From the NCBI GenBank assembly GCA_023213215.1, contig CP096136.1, forward strand, positions 1,302,001 to 1,366,000: 64,000 bases of DNA, written 5' to 3'. Position 1 is the first letter of the stretch, and every line of letters starts with the position of its first letter. Positions 12,081 through 21,628 of the stretch are shown one piece after another. Under the pieces are notes generated by a model, which searched no databases, was not told the DNA's origin, and saw only the letters and a list, made by a program, of their open reading frames with translations. The position numbers and the translations under genes are program-made. The stretch is from Flavobacterium sp. JAD_PAG50586_2. GTDB taxonomy: Bacteria > Bacteroidota > Bacteroidia > Flavobacteriales > Flavobacteriaceae.

Positions 12081-12109
12081 GTTAAAAATTAGTTTATGTA
12101 GTACATTTG
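12078..12109 (+). promoter_or_regulatory. Promoter of the M43 protease gene
   Basis: TTTG at 12078-12081, a 20-base spacer and TACATTTG at 12102-12109. Transcription would start about 30 bases before the ATG at 12148. The -33 element overlaps the T tail of the preceding terminator. Confidence 0.5.
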
Positions 12110-12147
12110 ACTACTTTTGACAACTCAAAAAATAAAACCCCATTAGA

Positions 12148-13470
12148 ATGAAATTAAAATTATTATTGGCATTACTTGTTTTCCAGGTTGGCTTTGCGCA
12201 AAATAGAACCTGTGGTTCCAATCAATTGATGCAAACAATTATGGATAACCCTACTAAAAGAGCTGCGTATTTAGAGCAACAGGCTAAGTTTGAAATTGAG
12301 ATGCAAAAATTAGAATCTAATACGCAAAGAAATGTCAATAATGCCATTAGAATTCCAGTCGCAGTTCATTATCCAACAGGAGGTTCTCTATCAGCAACGG
12401 TAAAAACTTGTCTTCGCCGATTAGCACAAAGACAAGTTGCCATATTGAATGCCGATTATAACGGAACCAATACCGACATTTCCAACTGGGCCTCGGTTAG
12501 TGATAACTATCCCGAAACAACGACAGGAAGCTTGAATGTGGTTTTTGAAATAGCCACCCAAAACCATCCTGACGGAACAGGTTTAGTCAATGGCGACTTA
12601 GCGGTTACTTTTGGAACGGATTTTATTGGTTCGGGCGTAATAAATTGTCAGGACGGCTGCAATGAAGATTTAACATGGAGTGGCTATATGAATATAGTAG
12701 TAACTAATATTGCTAATAACATATTAGGTTTCTCACCTCTTGGAGGTTCTCCCGCCGCTGGTAGAACCGTTGTTATAGACAATAATGCTTTTGGCGCAAC
12801 ACTCACCGGAAGTCCAACTTCATGTACGGGTTATGTTCCTGGAGTTCCTTATAATAAAGGAAGAACATTAACTCACGAATTAGGACATTTTTTTAATTTA
12901 GCCCACACTTTTTCCGGTTGTAACGAACCAAATTGTGCTGTATATACTCCATCTAATCCTCGGGGAGATGGTGTTTGTGATACCCCGATTACCGATCAAC
13001 CTCGTTATGATTGTAATGCTGCTGATAATCCGCCTGATCCGGCAGTTTCAGGTCAAGCCATAAGTACTTGTGGTTTTCTGCAATTAACTATGAATTATAT
13101 GGATTATGTGCAAGATGCGTGTATGTATATGTTCACTGCTGGTCAAGCTGCCAGAATGCAAGCTTGGTATAATACAATTTCCAGCCAATTTACAACTACG
13201 GCTTTAGCCAAAGAGGAATTTTTACAAAATCAATTTACGCTTTATCCTAACCCAAGTAAAGGTAGTTTTACGATTGAATTTAAAGAATTAACAAATAATT
13301 ATTCCGTTGAAGTATTTGATGTAACCGGCAAAACCATTTATGAGAATAACTTTGATCAATCGGCTAATTTGACTCAGGTTATTGCCTTAGACAAACCGGC
13401 TAGCGGTGTTTATTTTGTAAATATCCAAAGTGATAAAGGACTTGTGACTAAAAAACTAGTTATTCAATAA
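12148..13470 (+). CDS. Secreted M43 (cytophagalysin/pappalysin-type) metalloprotease with T9SS domain
   Basis: Extracellular zinc endopeptidase. Signal peptide MKLKLLLALLVFQVGFAQ, then a propeptide of about 90 residues. The M43 catalytic motif is LTHELGHFFNLAHTFSGC near residue 247 (HExxHxxxxxH), followed by the cysteine-rich GDGVCDTP segment and the Met-turn region MNYMDYVQDACMYMFT. The last 75 residues (FTLYPNPSKGSFTIEF ... VTGKTIYENN ... KKLVIQ) form a type A T9SS sorting domain. At 440 residues it is complete, with no frameshift. It follows another T9SS protease with its own terminator and promoter, so the pair is clustered but separately transcribed. Confidence 0.92.
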   Translation: MKLKLLLALLVFQVGFAQNRTCGSNQLMQTIMDNPTKRAAYLEQQAKFEIEMQKLESNTQRNVNNAIRIPVAVHYPTGGSLSATVKTCLRRLAQRQVAILNADYNGTNTDISNWASVSDNYPETTTGSLNVVFEIATQNHPDGTGLVNGDLAVTFGTDFIGSGVINCQDGCNEDLTWSGYMNIVVTNIANNILGFSPLGGSPAAGRTVVIDNNAFGATLTGSPTSCTGYVPGVPYNKGRTLTHELGHFFNLAHTFSGCNEPNCAVYTPSNPRGDGVCDTPITDQPRYDCNAADNPPDPAVSGQAISTCGFLQLTMNYMDYVQDACMYMFTAGQAARMQAWYNTISSQFTTTALAKEEFLQNQFTLYPNPSKGSFTIEFKELTNNYSVEVFDVTGKTIYENNFDQSANLTQVIALDKPASGVYFVNIQSDKGLVTKKLVIQ

Positions 13471-13483
13471 GGTTCATTTCAGA

Positions 13484-13519
13484 TAAAAAAGCCTCTCAAC
13501 AATGTCGAGAGGCTTTTTT
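13484..13519. terminator. Bidirectional terminator between the M43 protease and pth
   Basis: AAAAAAGCCTCTC pairs with GAGAGGCTTTTTT around a short loop. A and T runs on both sides allow termination from both convergent genes. Confidence 0.85.
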
Positions 13520-14141
13520 ATTTTCCGTTGTAACTGTTCATCGTTTCGTTCAATCCTGCCAAAGCAAAAGACTCGACAATTTCCCTTGCGACTTTATATC
13601 TTTCGGTAAGCTTTGCTTTCTCCTCTTCATTCCATTCGCCCAACACATAATCTACTTGTTGTCCTTTCTTAAATTCGTCACTAATTCCAAAACGAAATCG
13701 CGGATATTCTGAAGTATTTAAAATAAGCTGGATATTTTTCAATCCGTTATGCCCACCATCAGTTCCTTTTCCTTTGATACGGATAGTTCCAAAAGCCAGA
13801 TTCAAATCATCTGTTATTACCAGGACATTTTCTTTAGCGATATTTTCCTTATCCATCCAGTATTTAACTGCTTTGCCGCTAAGGTTCATATAGGTATTAG
13901 GCTTCAATAAAATTAATTTCCGCCCTTTCACAGAATATTGAGCCACTGCTCCAAGCTTTACAGTTTCAAATGATACGCCTGCATTATCTGCGACATAATC
14001 GACTATTTTGAAACCAATATTATGGCGGGTATTTACATATTCGGCACCAATGTTTCCAAGGCCTACGATTAGGTATTTCTTCATGGGTTCTGAGTTTTCA
14101 GAGATATTGTTTCTATTAAACAGATTCTTAATCCAATTCAT
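13518..14141 (-). CDS. pth: Peptidyl-tRNA hydrolase
   Basis: Releases tRNA from peptidyl-tRNAs that drop off ribosomes. The core begins [20 protein letters not shown], with the conserved Asn and the catalytic His in NTRHNIGF. Later blocks are [23 protein letters not shown] and [12 protein letters not shown], all standard for Pth. The frame extends to 14207. I chose the ATG at 14141 (MNWIKNLF), because many flavobacterial Pth proteins carry such a short charged extension; the ATG at 14084 (MKKYLIV) is the minimal alternative. It lies just downstream of rplY on the same strand, a usual pairing. Confidence 0.95.
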   Translation of the reverse strand: MNWIKNLFNRNNISENSEPMKKYLIVGLGNIGAEYVNTRHNIGFKIVDYVADNAGVSFETVKLGAVAQYSVKGRKLILLKPNTYMNLSGKAVKYWMDKENIAKENVLVITDDLNLAFGTIRIKGKGTDGGHNGLKNIQLILNTSEYPRFRFGISDEFKKGQQVDYVLGEWNEEEKAKLTERYKVAREIVESFALAGLNETMNSYNGK

Positions 14142-14204
14142 TTGGCAAAAGTAAGCGAATTTGAAAATTTGAAAATGAGATAATTTGAAAATTTTAGTTT
14201 TCGA

Positions 14205-14238
14205 CATAAAAAAAGCACCAGTAAACTGATGCTTTTTG
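14205..14238 (-). terminator. Probable terminator after rplY
   Basis: AGCACCAGT and ACTGATGCT form a nine-pair stem with one imperfect pair around a two-base loop. An A run at 14208-14214 becomes a T tail for the leftward transcript. Confidence 0.6.
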
Positions 14239-14258
14239 GTATTGGAAAAATAAATGGA

Positions 14259-14863
14259 TTATTTTTTCTTTTTGCTGCTCCTTTTTCTGCTTTTGCAGCT
14301 TCCTGAGCCGCTTTCATAGCAGCACGTGAAATCTTCACTTGCGCTACAACAGTGTTGTCCGGGTGCATTAATTTGAAGTTATCTGCAGGTAACTTAGTTA
14401 CATACAATTTGTTCCCCATCTGCAATTCAGAAATGTTTGCTTCCACAAAATCAGGTAGATTTTTTGGCAAAGCTTTCACTTTTAATCTTCTTTGGTTCAG
14501 GTTCAAAACACCTCCTAAAAGTACACCTGGAGAAGTTCCGGTTACTTTTACAGGTACTTCCATAATGATTTCCTTGTTTTCATCCAATTGAAAGAAGTCA
14601 ATATGGTTGATTCTGTCTGAAACTGGGTGAAACTGAATGTCCTGCAAAACTGCATTGGTAGTTTTTCCATCCAAATCTATCACAACTGTGTGCGCGTTTG
14701 GAGTGTAAACCAAGCTTTTGAATGCTTTTTCTTCTGCTGCAAAATGTATTGGTTGTTTTCCTCCGTAAATAACGCAAGGAACCATTCCAGCATTACGTAC
14801 CGCCTTAGTCGCAACTTTGCCTACGCTTTCTCTTTGTGATCCTTTAATCGTAATCGATTTCAT
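14259..14863 (-). CDS. rplY: Ribosomal protein bL25 (Ctc form), frameshifted at its last codons
   Basis: Binds 5S rRNA in the large ribosomal subunit. [20 protein letters not shown] is the usual start. The L25 domain runs to about residue 95 and is followed by the Ctc (TL5) beta domain, with [16 protein letters not shown]. The frame as read continues far past the normal end. Adding one A in the Lys-rich tail (complement near 14262-14277) gives a short lysine tail and a stop at 14261-14259, the expected length of about 201 residues. Another homopolymer shift is therefore likely. prs lies upstream on the same strand, the common prs-rplY-pth order. Confidence 0.93.
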
Positions 14864-14901
14864 TGTAAAAAATATATAATTAATAATAAAAATTCTCTTT
14901 T

Positions 14902-14936
14902 GGGCGTGTCCCTTCGGGCCGGGCTTTCCGCATTAT
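14902..14936. repeat. GC-rich dispersed-type repeat between prs and rplY
   Basis: GGGCGTGTCCCTTCGGGCCGGG-type sequence stands out sharply from the AT-rich surroundings. It contains the self-complementary parts CCCTTCGGG and CCCGG. It resembles short intergenic repeats of flavobacterial genomes, though no second copy is in the window. Confidence 0.4.
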
Positions 14937-15013
14937 CTTTTTTTCAAAAAGGATACTCGCTCCAATCCCTCACGCAATTTCTTGCTTCTTTACTCTTGTT
15001 TCTTGCTTCTGAA

Positions 15014-15955
15014 TTACATCAAAAACTTTCCGCTGATCGAGTTGTTGTGCTGCACCATATTCATTACTTCTGCAAAAAGAGGGGCACAACTTACCACTTT
15101 TATCTTTTTGGATTCTTTCTTTAACGGAATAGAATCGGTAACAATCAATTCCAATAATTTGGAATTCTCTATTTTTTCATAAGCTTCTCCCGAAAGGATG
15201 GCGTGTGTGCAAATTGCCCTTACGCTCAAAGCTCCTTTTTCCATCATCAGATCTGCTGCTTTCGCTAATGTTCCTCCGGTATCAATCATATCATCAACCA
15301 AAATCACATTCCTTCCTTTCACTTCACCAATCAGTTCCATCGTATCAATCACATTGGCTGCTTTTCTTTGCTTGTAACAGATTACAACATCTGATTCCAG
15401 GAACTTAGAATACGCATAAGCTCTTTTTGAACCTCCCATATCCGGAGAAGCGATAGTTAAATTGTCTAACTGAAGACTCTTAACATACGGCAAAAAGATA
15501 GTCGATGCAAACAAATGGTCGACCGGCATTTCAAAGAATCCCTGAATCTGATCGGCATGTAAATCCATCGTCATGATTCGGGTTGCTCCTGCAGTTTCTA
15601 ATAGTTTTGCTATTAGCTTTGCTCCAATCGGAACCCTTGGTTTGTCTTTTCTGTCCTGTCTTGCGTAACCAAAATACGGAATTACGGGAGTAATGTGCCT
15701 GGCCGATGCTCTTTTGGCAGCATCAATCATTAACAAAAGTTCCATTAAATTGTCGGCACTCGGAAATGTAGAGCAGACAATAAAAACGCGCAAACCTCTT
15801 ATTGATTCTTCAAAAGAAGGTTGAAATTCACCATCACTAAATTTTGAGAACGTAACTTTACCCAGCTGAACACCATAGTTTTCGGCTATTTGTTCGGCTA
15901 GATAGACGCTTTGTGAACAAGCAAAAATCTTTGCTTCCGGTTCTTGTTGCGACAT
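15014..15955 (-). CDS. prs: Ribose-phosphate pyrophosphokinase (PRPP synthetase)
   Basis: Makes PRPP from ribose 5-phosphate and ATP for nucleotide, His and Trp synthesis. The 313-residue protein shows FSDGEFQPSFEESIRG, the ATP-binding YFGYARQDRKDKPRVPIGAK, the metal-binding TMDLHADQIQGFF and the PRPP loop VILVDDMIDTGGT. These motifs are complete and the length is standard. The start (MSQQEPEAKIFACSQS) is the only good ATG before the conserved N-terminus. It probably heads a unit with rplY and pth. Confidence 0.97.
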   Translation of the reverse strand: MSQQEPEAKIFACSQSVYLAEQIAENYGVQLGKVTFSKFSDGEFQPSFEESIRGLRVFIVCSTFPSADNLMELLLMIDAAKRASARHITPVIPYFGYARQDRKDKPRVPIGAKLIAKLLETAGATRIMTMDLHADQIQGFFEMPVDHLFASTIFLPYVKSLQLDNLTIASPDMGGSKRAYAYSKFLESDVVICYKQRKAANVIDTMELIGEVKGRNVILVDDMIDTGGTLAKAADLMMEKGALSVRAICTHAILSGEAYEKIENSKLLELIVTDSIPLKKESKKIKVVSCAPLFAEVMNMVQHNNSISGKFLM

Positions 15956-16329
15956 TATAATTTTGTTGTTTTTATCCGTTTCGTTCCTTGCGGAAGTGTC
16001 TCGAATGTAGTTAGTTAGTTGTTGTTCGTTTTACCGAGGTGCAAATTTAGAAATTAAATCTAACTCTGAAAGGATATTTTAGAGTATTTTTTTTAGAAAA
16101 TGATATTTTATTTTTTACATTTGCACCGTGTTTAAAAACAAGCAGTCTATTTGACCCTTGTTTTTCGCGATAAGCCAACTGTTGTTGGTTTTGTCTAATC
16201 AAGTCAAATGACCATAACTTTATTGATTTTTTATAAATTAAACAAGGAAAAGTCATTTGTAAAGAGCCCGGATGGCACTTCTTTAATTAATTTTTTCTAA
16301 AAATTAAACTGAAACCATTCAAGGTAAAC
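15956..16329. other. Intergenic region upstream of prs and tRNA-Leu
   Basis: About 370 AT-rich bases without a convincing gene. A TACATTTG -7-like box sits at 16116-16123 without a good -33 element. An 11-base copy of the tRNA-Leu 5' end (GCCCGGATGGC) occurs at 16266-16276, 64 bases before the real tRNA. Confidence 0.4.
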
Positions 16330-16409
16330 GCCCGGATGGCGGAATTGGTAGACGCGCTGGTCTCAAACACCTGTGGGCAACCGTGCGGGTTCAAGTCCCG
16401 CTCCGGGTA
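16330..16409 (+). tRNA. tRNA-Leu (anticodon CAA)
   Basis: Acceptor GCCCGGA pairs with TCCGGGT (one G-U), discriminator A. D-arm block GGCGGAATTGGTAGACGC, anticodon loop CTCAAAC giving CAA, a class II variable arm (GTGGGCAACCGTGC) and T-arm GCGGGTTCAAGTCCCGC are all present. CCA is not encoded. Confidence 0.95.
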
Positions 16410-16410
16410 C

Positions 16411-16442
16411 AAAAGCTCTTTCTTTCGAAAGAGCTTTTTTTA
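16411..16442 (+). terminator. Terminator after tRNA-Leu
   Basis: AAAAGCTCTTTC pairs with GAAAGAGCTTTT and runs into more T residues. Confidence 0.85.
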
Positions 16443-16588
16443 TTTTCAGGCTTCATCTTCTCTCATTTTATCTACATTAGAACAGAGGCAGTGCAGAACT
16501 GCATCTGATATTGGTCTCATTCATTTAAAAAATTAATATCGGATTTCAATCCGAGATAATTAATAATTTAGGAATTTACTTTGTTAGC

Positions 16589-16810
16589 ATGAAGAGGACA
16601 AATCGTAAAATAGTTGATTTCATTAATAAAGAATGGATTAGCCAGGCTAAGTCCTTAAATTCTTTTGCGGTTGAGCATAGTTTAGACGAAAAAACAGTAC
16701 GCCGTATAAAAAACGACCCCAATTATATGATAAGCTTAGAGACTATTAACAAAATATGTGAAGCCAAAAACATAAAGCTTTCTGAATTCTATAAGTTAAT
16801 AGGACTTTAA
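16589..16810 (+). CDS. Small XRE-like helix-turn-helix protein
   Basis: A 73-residue, probably DNA-binding, single-domain protein. The segment from about residue 22 (SLNSFAVEHSLDEKTVRRIK) is followed by SLETINKICEAKNIKLSEFY, which fits the helix arrangement of Cro/XRE domains, ending just after helix five. It starts 17 bases after TACTTTG, a possible -7 element. No partner gene is evident; a DUF3892 gene follows about 90 bases later on the same strand. Likely a local regulator; target unknown. Confidence 0.7.
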   Translation: MKRTNRKIVDFINKEWISQAKSLNSFAVEHSLDEKTVRRIKNDPNYMISLETINKICEAKNIKLSEFYKLIGL

Positions 16811-16901
16811 ATGTGAAGATTTAAGAATTGAACACTGAAAAAAATAGAACAATTTATACTCTTTTACCATCAGAGTAAACTCAAATTAAAATAAACTGGG
16901 T

Positions 16902-17211
16902 ATGGCAAAATACAGAATTTCTGGAGTATGGAAAGATAACAAGAATGACGTTACCGCTTATGCTATTCACCAAATATTTGAGGGCATTACCGGCAGGGCA
17001 GAAAAAAAGCAAGGAACAGGTGATATCTCTTTTAGAGACACCAGGCGCAACTGCCACAACCTGGATATGGAATTACTCAACAGCTAAATGGAATGTAGGC
17101 GAAAACATTACACTTGCACAGGACTCAAATGGAAAATTTCTTCGCTCTAACAAAGACAACAAATTAACCAATGACCTAGGCCATCTGATTAATTTGCAGT
17201 GGGTTTTATAA
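16902..17211 (+). CDS. DUF3892-family small protein (one frameshift)
   Basis: Small protein of unknown function, about 100 residues. The start MAKYRISGVWKDNKNDVTAY and the downstream WNYSTAKWNVGENITL and FLRSNKDNKLTNDLGHL fit DUF3892. As read, the frame breaks in the seven-A run near 17001-17009. Removing one A (or adding two) joins AEKSKEQVISLLETPGA. This is the one place where an extra rather than a missing base is the simpler explanation. Function of the family is not established. Confidence 0.65.
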
Positions 17212-17231
17212 AATCCCCGAAAGCAACCTAG

Positions 17232-18581
17232 TTAAAACCCAAGAATCAATCTTGCAATTCCGAAATAAATGATAATTCCGAAAACGTCGTTAGTAGTGGT
17301 AATGAACGGTCCGGTTGCGATGGCGGGATCAATTTTATTTTTGTGAAGGAATAACGGAACGAGGGTTCCAAGCATAGCGGCAAAAAGGATTACCACTATC
17401 ATTGAGATGGAAATGGCTATTCCTACATGGTATTGTTGGTACACAACCGAGTGAAAAATCAATAAAAAGACAGAAATCACGGTTCCCGAAATCATGGCTA
17501 CAAAAAGTTCTTTTTTAAAGTAGTTGCTACTGAATTCCTTTAGTGAACCGTTAGCCAATCCCTGTACCACAATAGCTGAAGCCTGAACACCAATATTTCC
17601 TGCAGTTGCAGAAAGCAAAGGCACAAAAATAATAAGGGTTTTGTATTTGTCAAAAGCGGACTCGTTTCCTTTTAAGACAAAAGACGCTATGATTTCGATC
17701 GCCATTCCTATTAAAAGCCATGGCAGACGTCCTTTTATCATTTCGAAAACGCTGTCGCCAACTTCTACGTCCTGCGTGATACCTGCTGCCATTTGGTAAT
17801 CCTTATCGGCTTCTTCCTTGATTACGTCTACGATATCATCAATGGTAACGCGGCCTACCAATCTTCCCATTTCGTCTACGACCGGAATGGCTTCGAGGTC
17901 ATACTTTTGCATGATACGGGCCACTTCTGTATTGGGAGTATCTACTTTTACGTAATCTACTTTTTTGATGTAGACTTCGCTGATTGGTGTTTTGGTTGAA
18001 GTCGTCAATAAATCCTTTAGGGACAATCTTCCTTTCAGCCTGTTTTCATCGTCAACCACATAAATAGAATGGACTCTGGTAACGTGTTCGGCCTGGATTC
18101 GCATTTCCTTTACGCAGGTAAGTACGTTCCAGTTTTCGTTGACCTTCACCATTTCCTTCCCCATCAAACCTCCGGCAGTGTCTTCGTTGTACCGCAGCAA
18201 ATCGACAATGTCTTTCGCGTGCTCAACGTCTTCCAGCTCTGAGATTACTTCTTCTTTTTTACTTTGCGAAAGTTCGGCAATAATGTCGGCAGCGTCATCA
18301 GTATCTAATTCATCTAGTTCTTCCGCAATTTCTTTAGCAGAAAGACCCTGAAGAATTTTTTCACGGACATCATCCTCTAATTCCATTAGGATTTCAGCCG
18401 TAATTTCGCTGTCTAAAATCTTGAAGATATAGATAGCGTTATCAATATTCAGTTCATCAAAGATCTCGGCAATATCGGCATGGTGCATATCATTCAATAA
18501 AACTTCCAGTTCCTGGTCATTCCTTTGATCGATAAGCTGCTCGATTTGCTCTAAGAGTTCTTTGCTGATTTTAAACTGCAT
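17232..18581 (-). CDS. mgtE: Magnesium transporter MgtE
   Basis: Inner-membrane Mg2+ channel. The N-terminal domain (residues 1-125) is acidic and superhelical ([14 protein letters not shown]). Two CBS domains follow at about 130-250 ([22 protein letters not shown] and [20 protein letters not shown]). Five membrane helices follow from about 285 to the end, with [15 protein letters not shown] and the pore region [18 protein letters not shown]. The 449-residue length is normal. Its ATG overlaps the 3' end of rsmA by 11 bases, so the two are translationally coupled. Confidence 0.96.
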   Translation of the reverse strand: MQFKISKELLEQIEQLIDQRNDQELEVLLNDMHHADIAEIFDELNIDNAIYIFKILDSEITAEILMELEDDVREKILQGLSAKEIAEELDELDTDDAADIIAELSQSKKEEVISELEDVEHAKDIVDLLRYNEDTAGGLMGKEMVKVNENWNVLTCVKEMRIQAEHVTRVHSIYVVDDENRLKGRLSLKDLLTTSTKTPISEVYIKKVDYVKVDTPNTEVARIMQKYDLEAIPVVDEMGRLVGRVTIDDIVDVIKEEADKDYQMAAGITQDVEVGDSVFEMIKGRLPWLLIGMAIEIIASFVLKGNESAFDKYKTLIIFVPLLSATAGNIGVQASAIVVQGLANGSLKEFSSNYFKKELFVAMISGTVISVFLLIFHSVVYQQYHVGIAISISMIVVILFAAMLGTLVPLFLHKNKIDPAIATGPFITTTNDVFGIIIYFGIARLILGF

Positions 18582-19348
18582 TGGCTTCTATTTTTTGGGT
18601 AAGTTCAATGAATTGTTCTACCGTAAGTTGCTCCGGACGGAGGTCAAAGATAGTGTCTTCTTTTAAATTATCCGAAAGGTTAAAGGATTTTAAGCTATTC
18701 CTTAAGGTCTTGCGGCGCTGTTGGAATCCGGTTTTTACTACCGAAAAGAATAATTTCTCATTGCAGGGCAACGTAAAATTTTCCTTTCTACGCAGGCGTA
18801 AAACACCCGAATTTACTTTTGGCGGTGGATTGAAAACAGTTGGTGGAACCGTAAATAAATATTCCGCTTCATAAAACGCCTGGACCAAAACTGATAATAT
18901 TCCGTAGGCTTTAGTTCCTTTTTTTCACAGATCCTTTCGGCAACTTCTTTTTGGAACATTCCTGAAAATTCGGGAACCTGGTGGCGTAATTCCAAACATT
19001 TGAAAACTATCTGAGACGAAATATTATAGGGAAATTGCCAATGATGGCAAAAGGCTTCCCTTCAAAAACTTCGTTGATGTTGTATTTCAGAACGTCTTTT
19101 GAAATGATCTTTCCGTGCAGTTGTGGATAATGTGCATTCAGGTATTCTACCGAATCGGTATCAATTTCGATGACATAGGTAGTGGTTGGTTTATCCAAAA
19201 GATACTTGGTCAACACCCCCATTCCGGGACCGATTTCCAACGTAATGTCGTACCCTTCAAAATTTAAGGTGTCGGCTATATTTTTGGCAATGGATTCATC
19301 TGTTAAGAAATGCTGCCCGAGATGTTTTTTGGCTCTTACGTCGTTCAT
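18571..19348 (-). CDS. rsmA: 16S rRNA dimethyladenosine transferase (two frameshifts)
   Basis: RsmA (KsgA) dimethylates two adjacent adenines near the 3' end of 16S rRNA during 30S maturation. The N-terminus [19 protein letters not shown] and the SAM motif [15 protein letters not shown] are standard. The catalytic GNFPYN reads GNFPII because one base is missing near 19027-19032. A second shift in a seven-T run (18919-18925) interrupts [18 protein letters not shown]. After both repairs a normal C-terminal part follows ([17 protein letters not shown]) and ends inside mgtE. An essential-type housekeeping gene with two simple indels argues for sequence errors. Confidence 0.93.
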
Positions 19349-19392
19349 GTAGTCATTGTTTGTCTTTCCGCGAAGGACGGAAGTAAGTGAAA

Positions 19393-19704
19393 TTAATGTT
19401 CCGAAATCAGCTCCAATTCCGTTCTAAAAGCCAGCATTTTGTCGCCAAATAAGCGATTGCCTTCTTCCCTTAATCTTGGTGCGTCTTCATCGTAATAGCG
19501 TTGTAAGGTTTCTTTGGAATCAGTAAAATACTGGATTGAATAGGTTGTTCCTCCCATTTCTTCTTCGATTAAAACCTTTACCATTCGGGCAGATGAAAAT
19601 TTCCCGGTGGCCAATACATCGTTGATGTGTTTTTCCTGCATCCATTGCATCCATTGGTCGTGCACGCTTTCGTGGATGTTTATTGTTACGTTGTATAAAA
19701 TCAT
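19393..19704 (-). CDS. DUF4286 family protein
   Basis: A 103-residue soluble protein starting [19 protein letters not shown] and containing [16 protein letters not shown]. This pattern, with a ferredoxin-like/dimeric alpha-beta barrel appearance, is typical of DUF4286. It sits between a TPR-protein gene and rsmA on the same strand, an arrangement recurrent in flavobacteria. The molecular role is unknown. No catalytic residues can be named from the sequence. Confidence 0.85.
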   Translation of the reverse strand: MILYNVTINIHESVHDQWMQWMQEKHINDVLATGKFSSARMVKVLIEEEMGGTTYSIQYFTDSKETLQRYYDEDAPRLREEGNRLFGDKMLAFRTELELISEH

Positions 19705-19712
19705 GATTGTAT

Positions 19713-19742
19713 AATTTAGCCCTTCGACTGCGCTCAGGGTGA
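19713..19742. repeat. Dispersed-type palindromic repeat
   Basis: GCCCTTCGACTGCGCTCAGGG has self-complementary ends (CCCT/AGGG, TGCGC). It resembles short dispersed repeats of Bacteroidota genomes. No other copy in this window. Confidence 0.35.
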
Positions 19743-19749
19743 CAAATAG

Positions 19750-21527
19750 TTATAGATTAGTGTCGCCTCTGAGTTTTCGGTATTTGTTCCTTGAATCTAC
19801 ATAGAAGATACTGTCCTGATGTTTGAAAATCATTTCCTCATAAAGCGGTTTGGCTTTTTCCGAATCCTTGAGTTGGATATTGTAAATTTCTGCCGAATAA
19901 TAAAGCGCTTCGTCTATGTAAATAGTTTCTTTGTGTTTGTTGATTATTTCATCATAAATGGCCAGTGCTTTGATAAAATCGCCCTGTTTTTCATAGATTC
20001 TCCCGATTCGCAATAACGTGACTGCTTCAATATCTTCGCCTTTGTGGTCTTTTAAGATGAGTTCAAATTGTGATAATGCGGCAGCCTTTTTATTCTGGTA
20101 CAGTAAAAAATCAGCCTTTGCGAATTTCTTAAGCGCCACCTGAAGGGAATCTTCGACTGTGTTATCACTGATCAGCAAAAACAGATCCAAAGCATCATTG
20201 GCGATCAATTGTGATGAAGCCGATTTCAGGACTTTCAACTGGTGTGATGCCCATTCGAAATCGGTTTTGAAATAACTGGTTTTGGCTGTTTTTAAACTGG
20301 CTTCCTGCCCCACGACATCACCACCCATATCTTCATCTATCTGCGAATAATAAATTAATGCCTGATTGAATTTTTCTTCAAACAAAAGGATATCCGCGAG
20401 TTCCATTTTGGCTTCTGCCAGTTGGTAACGGTTAATAGGCATTTCCATGGCGCTTTTTAAGATGGTCTTTGCCTTTTCCGGATTATTTAGGTGGAAAGCT
20501 TCAAAATCAGCCTGTAGTTTCAATAGTGAAAGTGTGTATGGGCTTACGCCAAATTCCTTTATCAACGCTTCTAGTTGGATTGTAATGGCAGGATAATCCT
20601 TCTCTGTGGCATGATCGATTTTCATTTGGATCAAATAGGAATTTGCTTCGATCAGCAGCTCTAAATCTTTGGTGTTCTCCAATACAAAAGTCAAAATTTC
20701 CTGTGCCGAATCCTGGTCGTTATCCTCGATTGCCATTTGCCCTAAGCTGACAATATTATTAAATGATTCCGGGTTTCTTTTATAAATCGCTTTTTGCTGA
20801 ATGAATGCCTTGCCGTATTCTTTTTGTTGGATAAAAAGCCAGCTCAGGAAATCGTTCCAGAAAACATCCTGTGTCTTTTGAGCCTTAAGAAGCAGTGCTT
20901 TTTTAGCGTTTCATTAAAGGTAGCATCTTCCTGTTCGGTCATGAACCGCGACAGCTGATTTTGGATTACGGGTAAGTTTTGCGGATTTACAAAAGCCTCA
21001 TCGAGGAAAGTATCGATCATCTGATTAATGTTGCCCTGTTGACCGTAAAGGACTGCCATTTGAAAATTGAAGCTCAGTTTCGAATCTTTTTCAACAGCCG
21101 TTTGGTAAGCCAAAAGCGCAAAGTCGATCAGTGCTTTCCTTTCGAAAACATAGGCAATTCCGTAAACTTCATTGGCATTTTTCTTAATTCGGTCTATCGC
21201 GTGATTGTAATATTTGTTGGCCTTCTCCTGATTTTTCTGCAATTGGTAATTGTAACCCAACTCTACCAAAAGATTGCCCTGCCTGTATTTGTCTAATCGG
21301 ATTTCCAGTAATTTTTCTGCCTTTTCAAACTGCTGCAATTGTTGGTAACATTCGATTACCCGTTGAAAATAAATAGGATTCCCTTCGTTTGATTTTAATA
21401 ATTCCTCATAACTCAGTAAAGCTTTTTCAAAATCGCCACGGTCAAAATAATTGTTCGCCAACTGCTCGTTTTGGGCAAAAGCCCCAAGCGATAGAAATAA
21501 TACAATTATTAAAAGAATTCTCTTCAT
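19750..21527 (-). CDS. Exported tetratricopeptide-repeat protein (one frameshift)
   Basis: Periplasmic or outer-membrane-associated TPR protein of about 590 residues. The signal peptide MKRILLIIVLFLSLGAFAQ is followed by TPR helices throughout (ANNYFDRGDFEKALLSYEE, LLRIGRIYEKQGDFIKALAI). The frame breaks at a six-T run (20899-20904, A on the coding strand). A seventh base joins ETLKKALLLKAQKTQDVFWN. Gene order with DUF4286, rsmA and mgtE suggests one operon. The protein is probably a scaffold; no enzymatic domain is visible. Confidence 0.85.
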
Positions 21528-21628
21528 GGTGTATTTAAAAAATCAATGCACTAAAGTAACACTTTTTGTGTCCGATTAGTGCAATGATATGTTAAAAAAG
21601 AACTGCTCCCGAAAGGCAGGTTAACTTT

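Noticed and set aside
16266..16276. Eleven-base copy of the tRNA-Leu 5' end as a tRNA remnant or attachment site
   Set aside because: Too short to separate from chance, and it matches the 5' rather than the 3' end.
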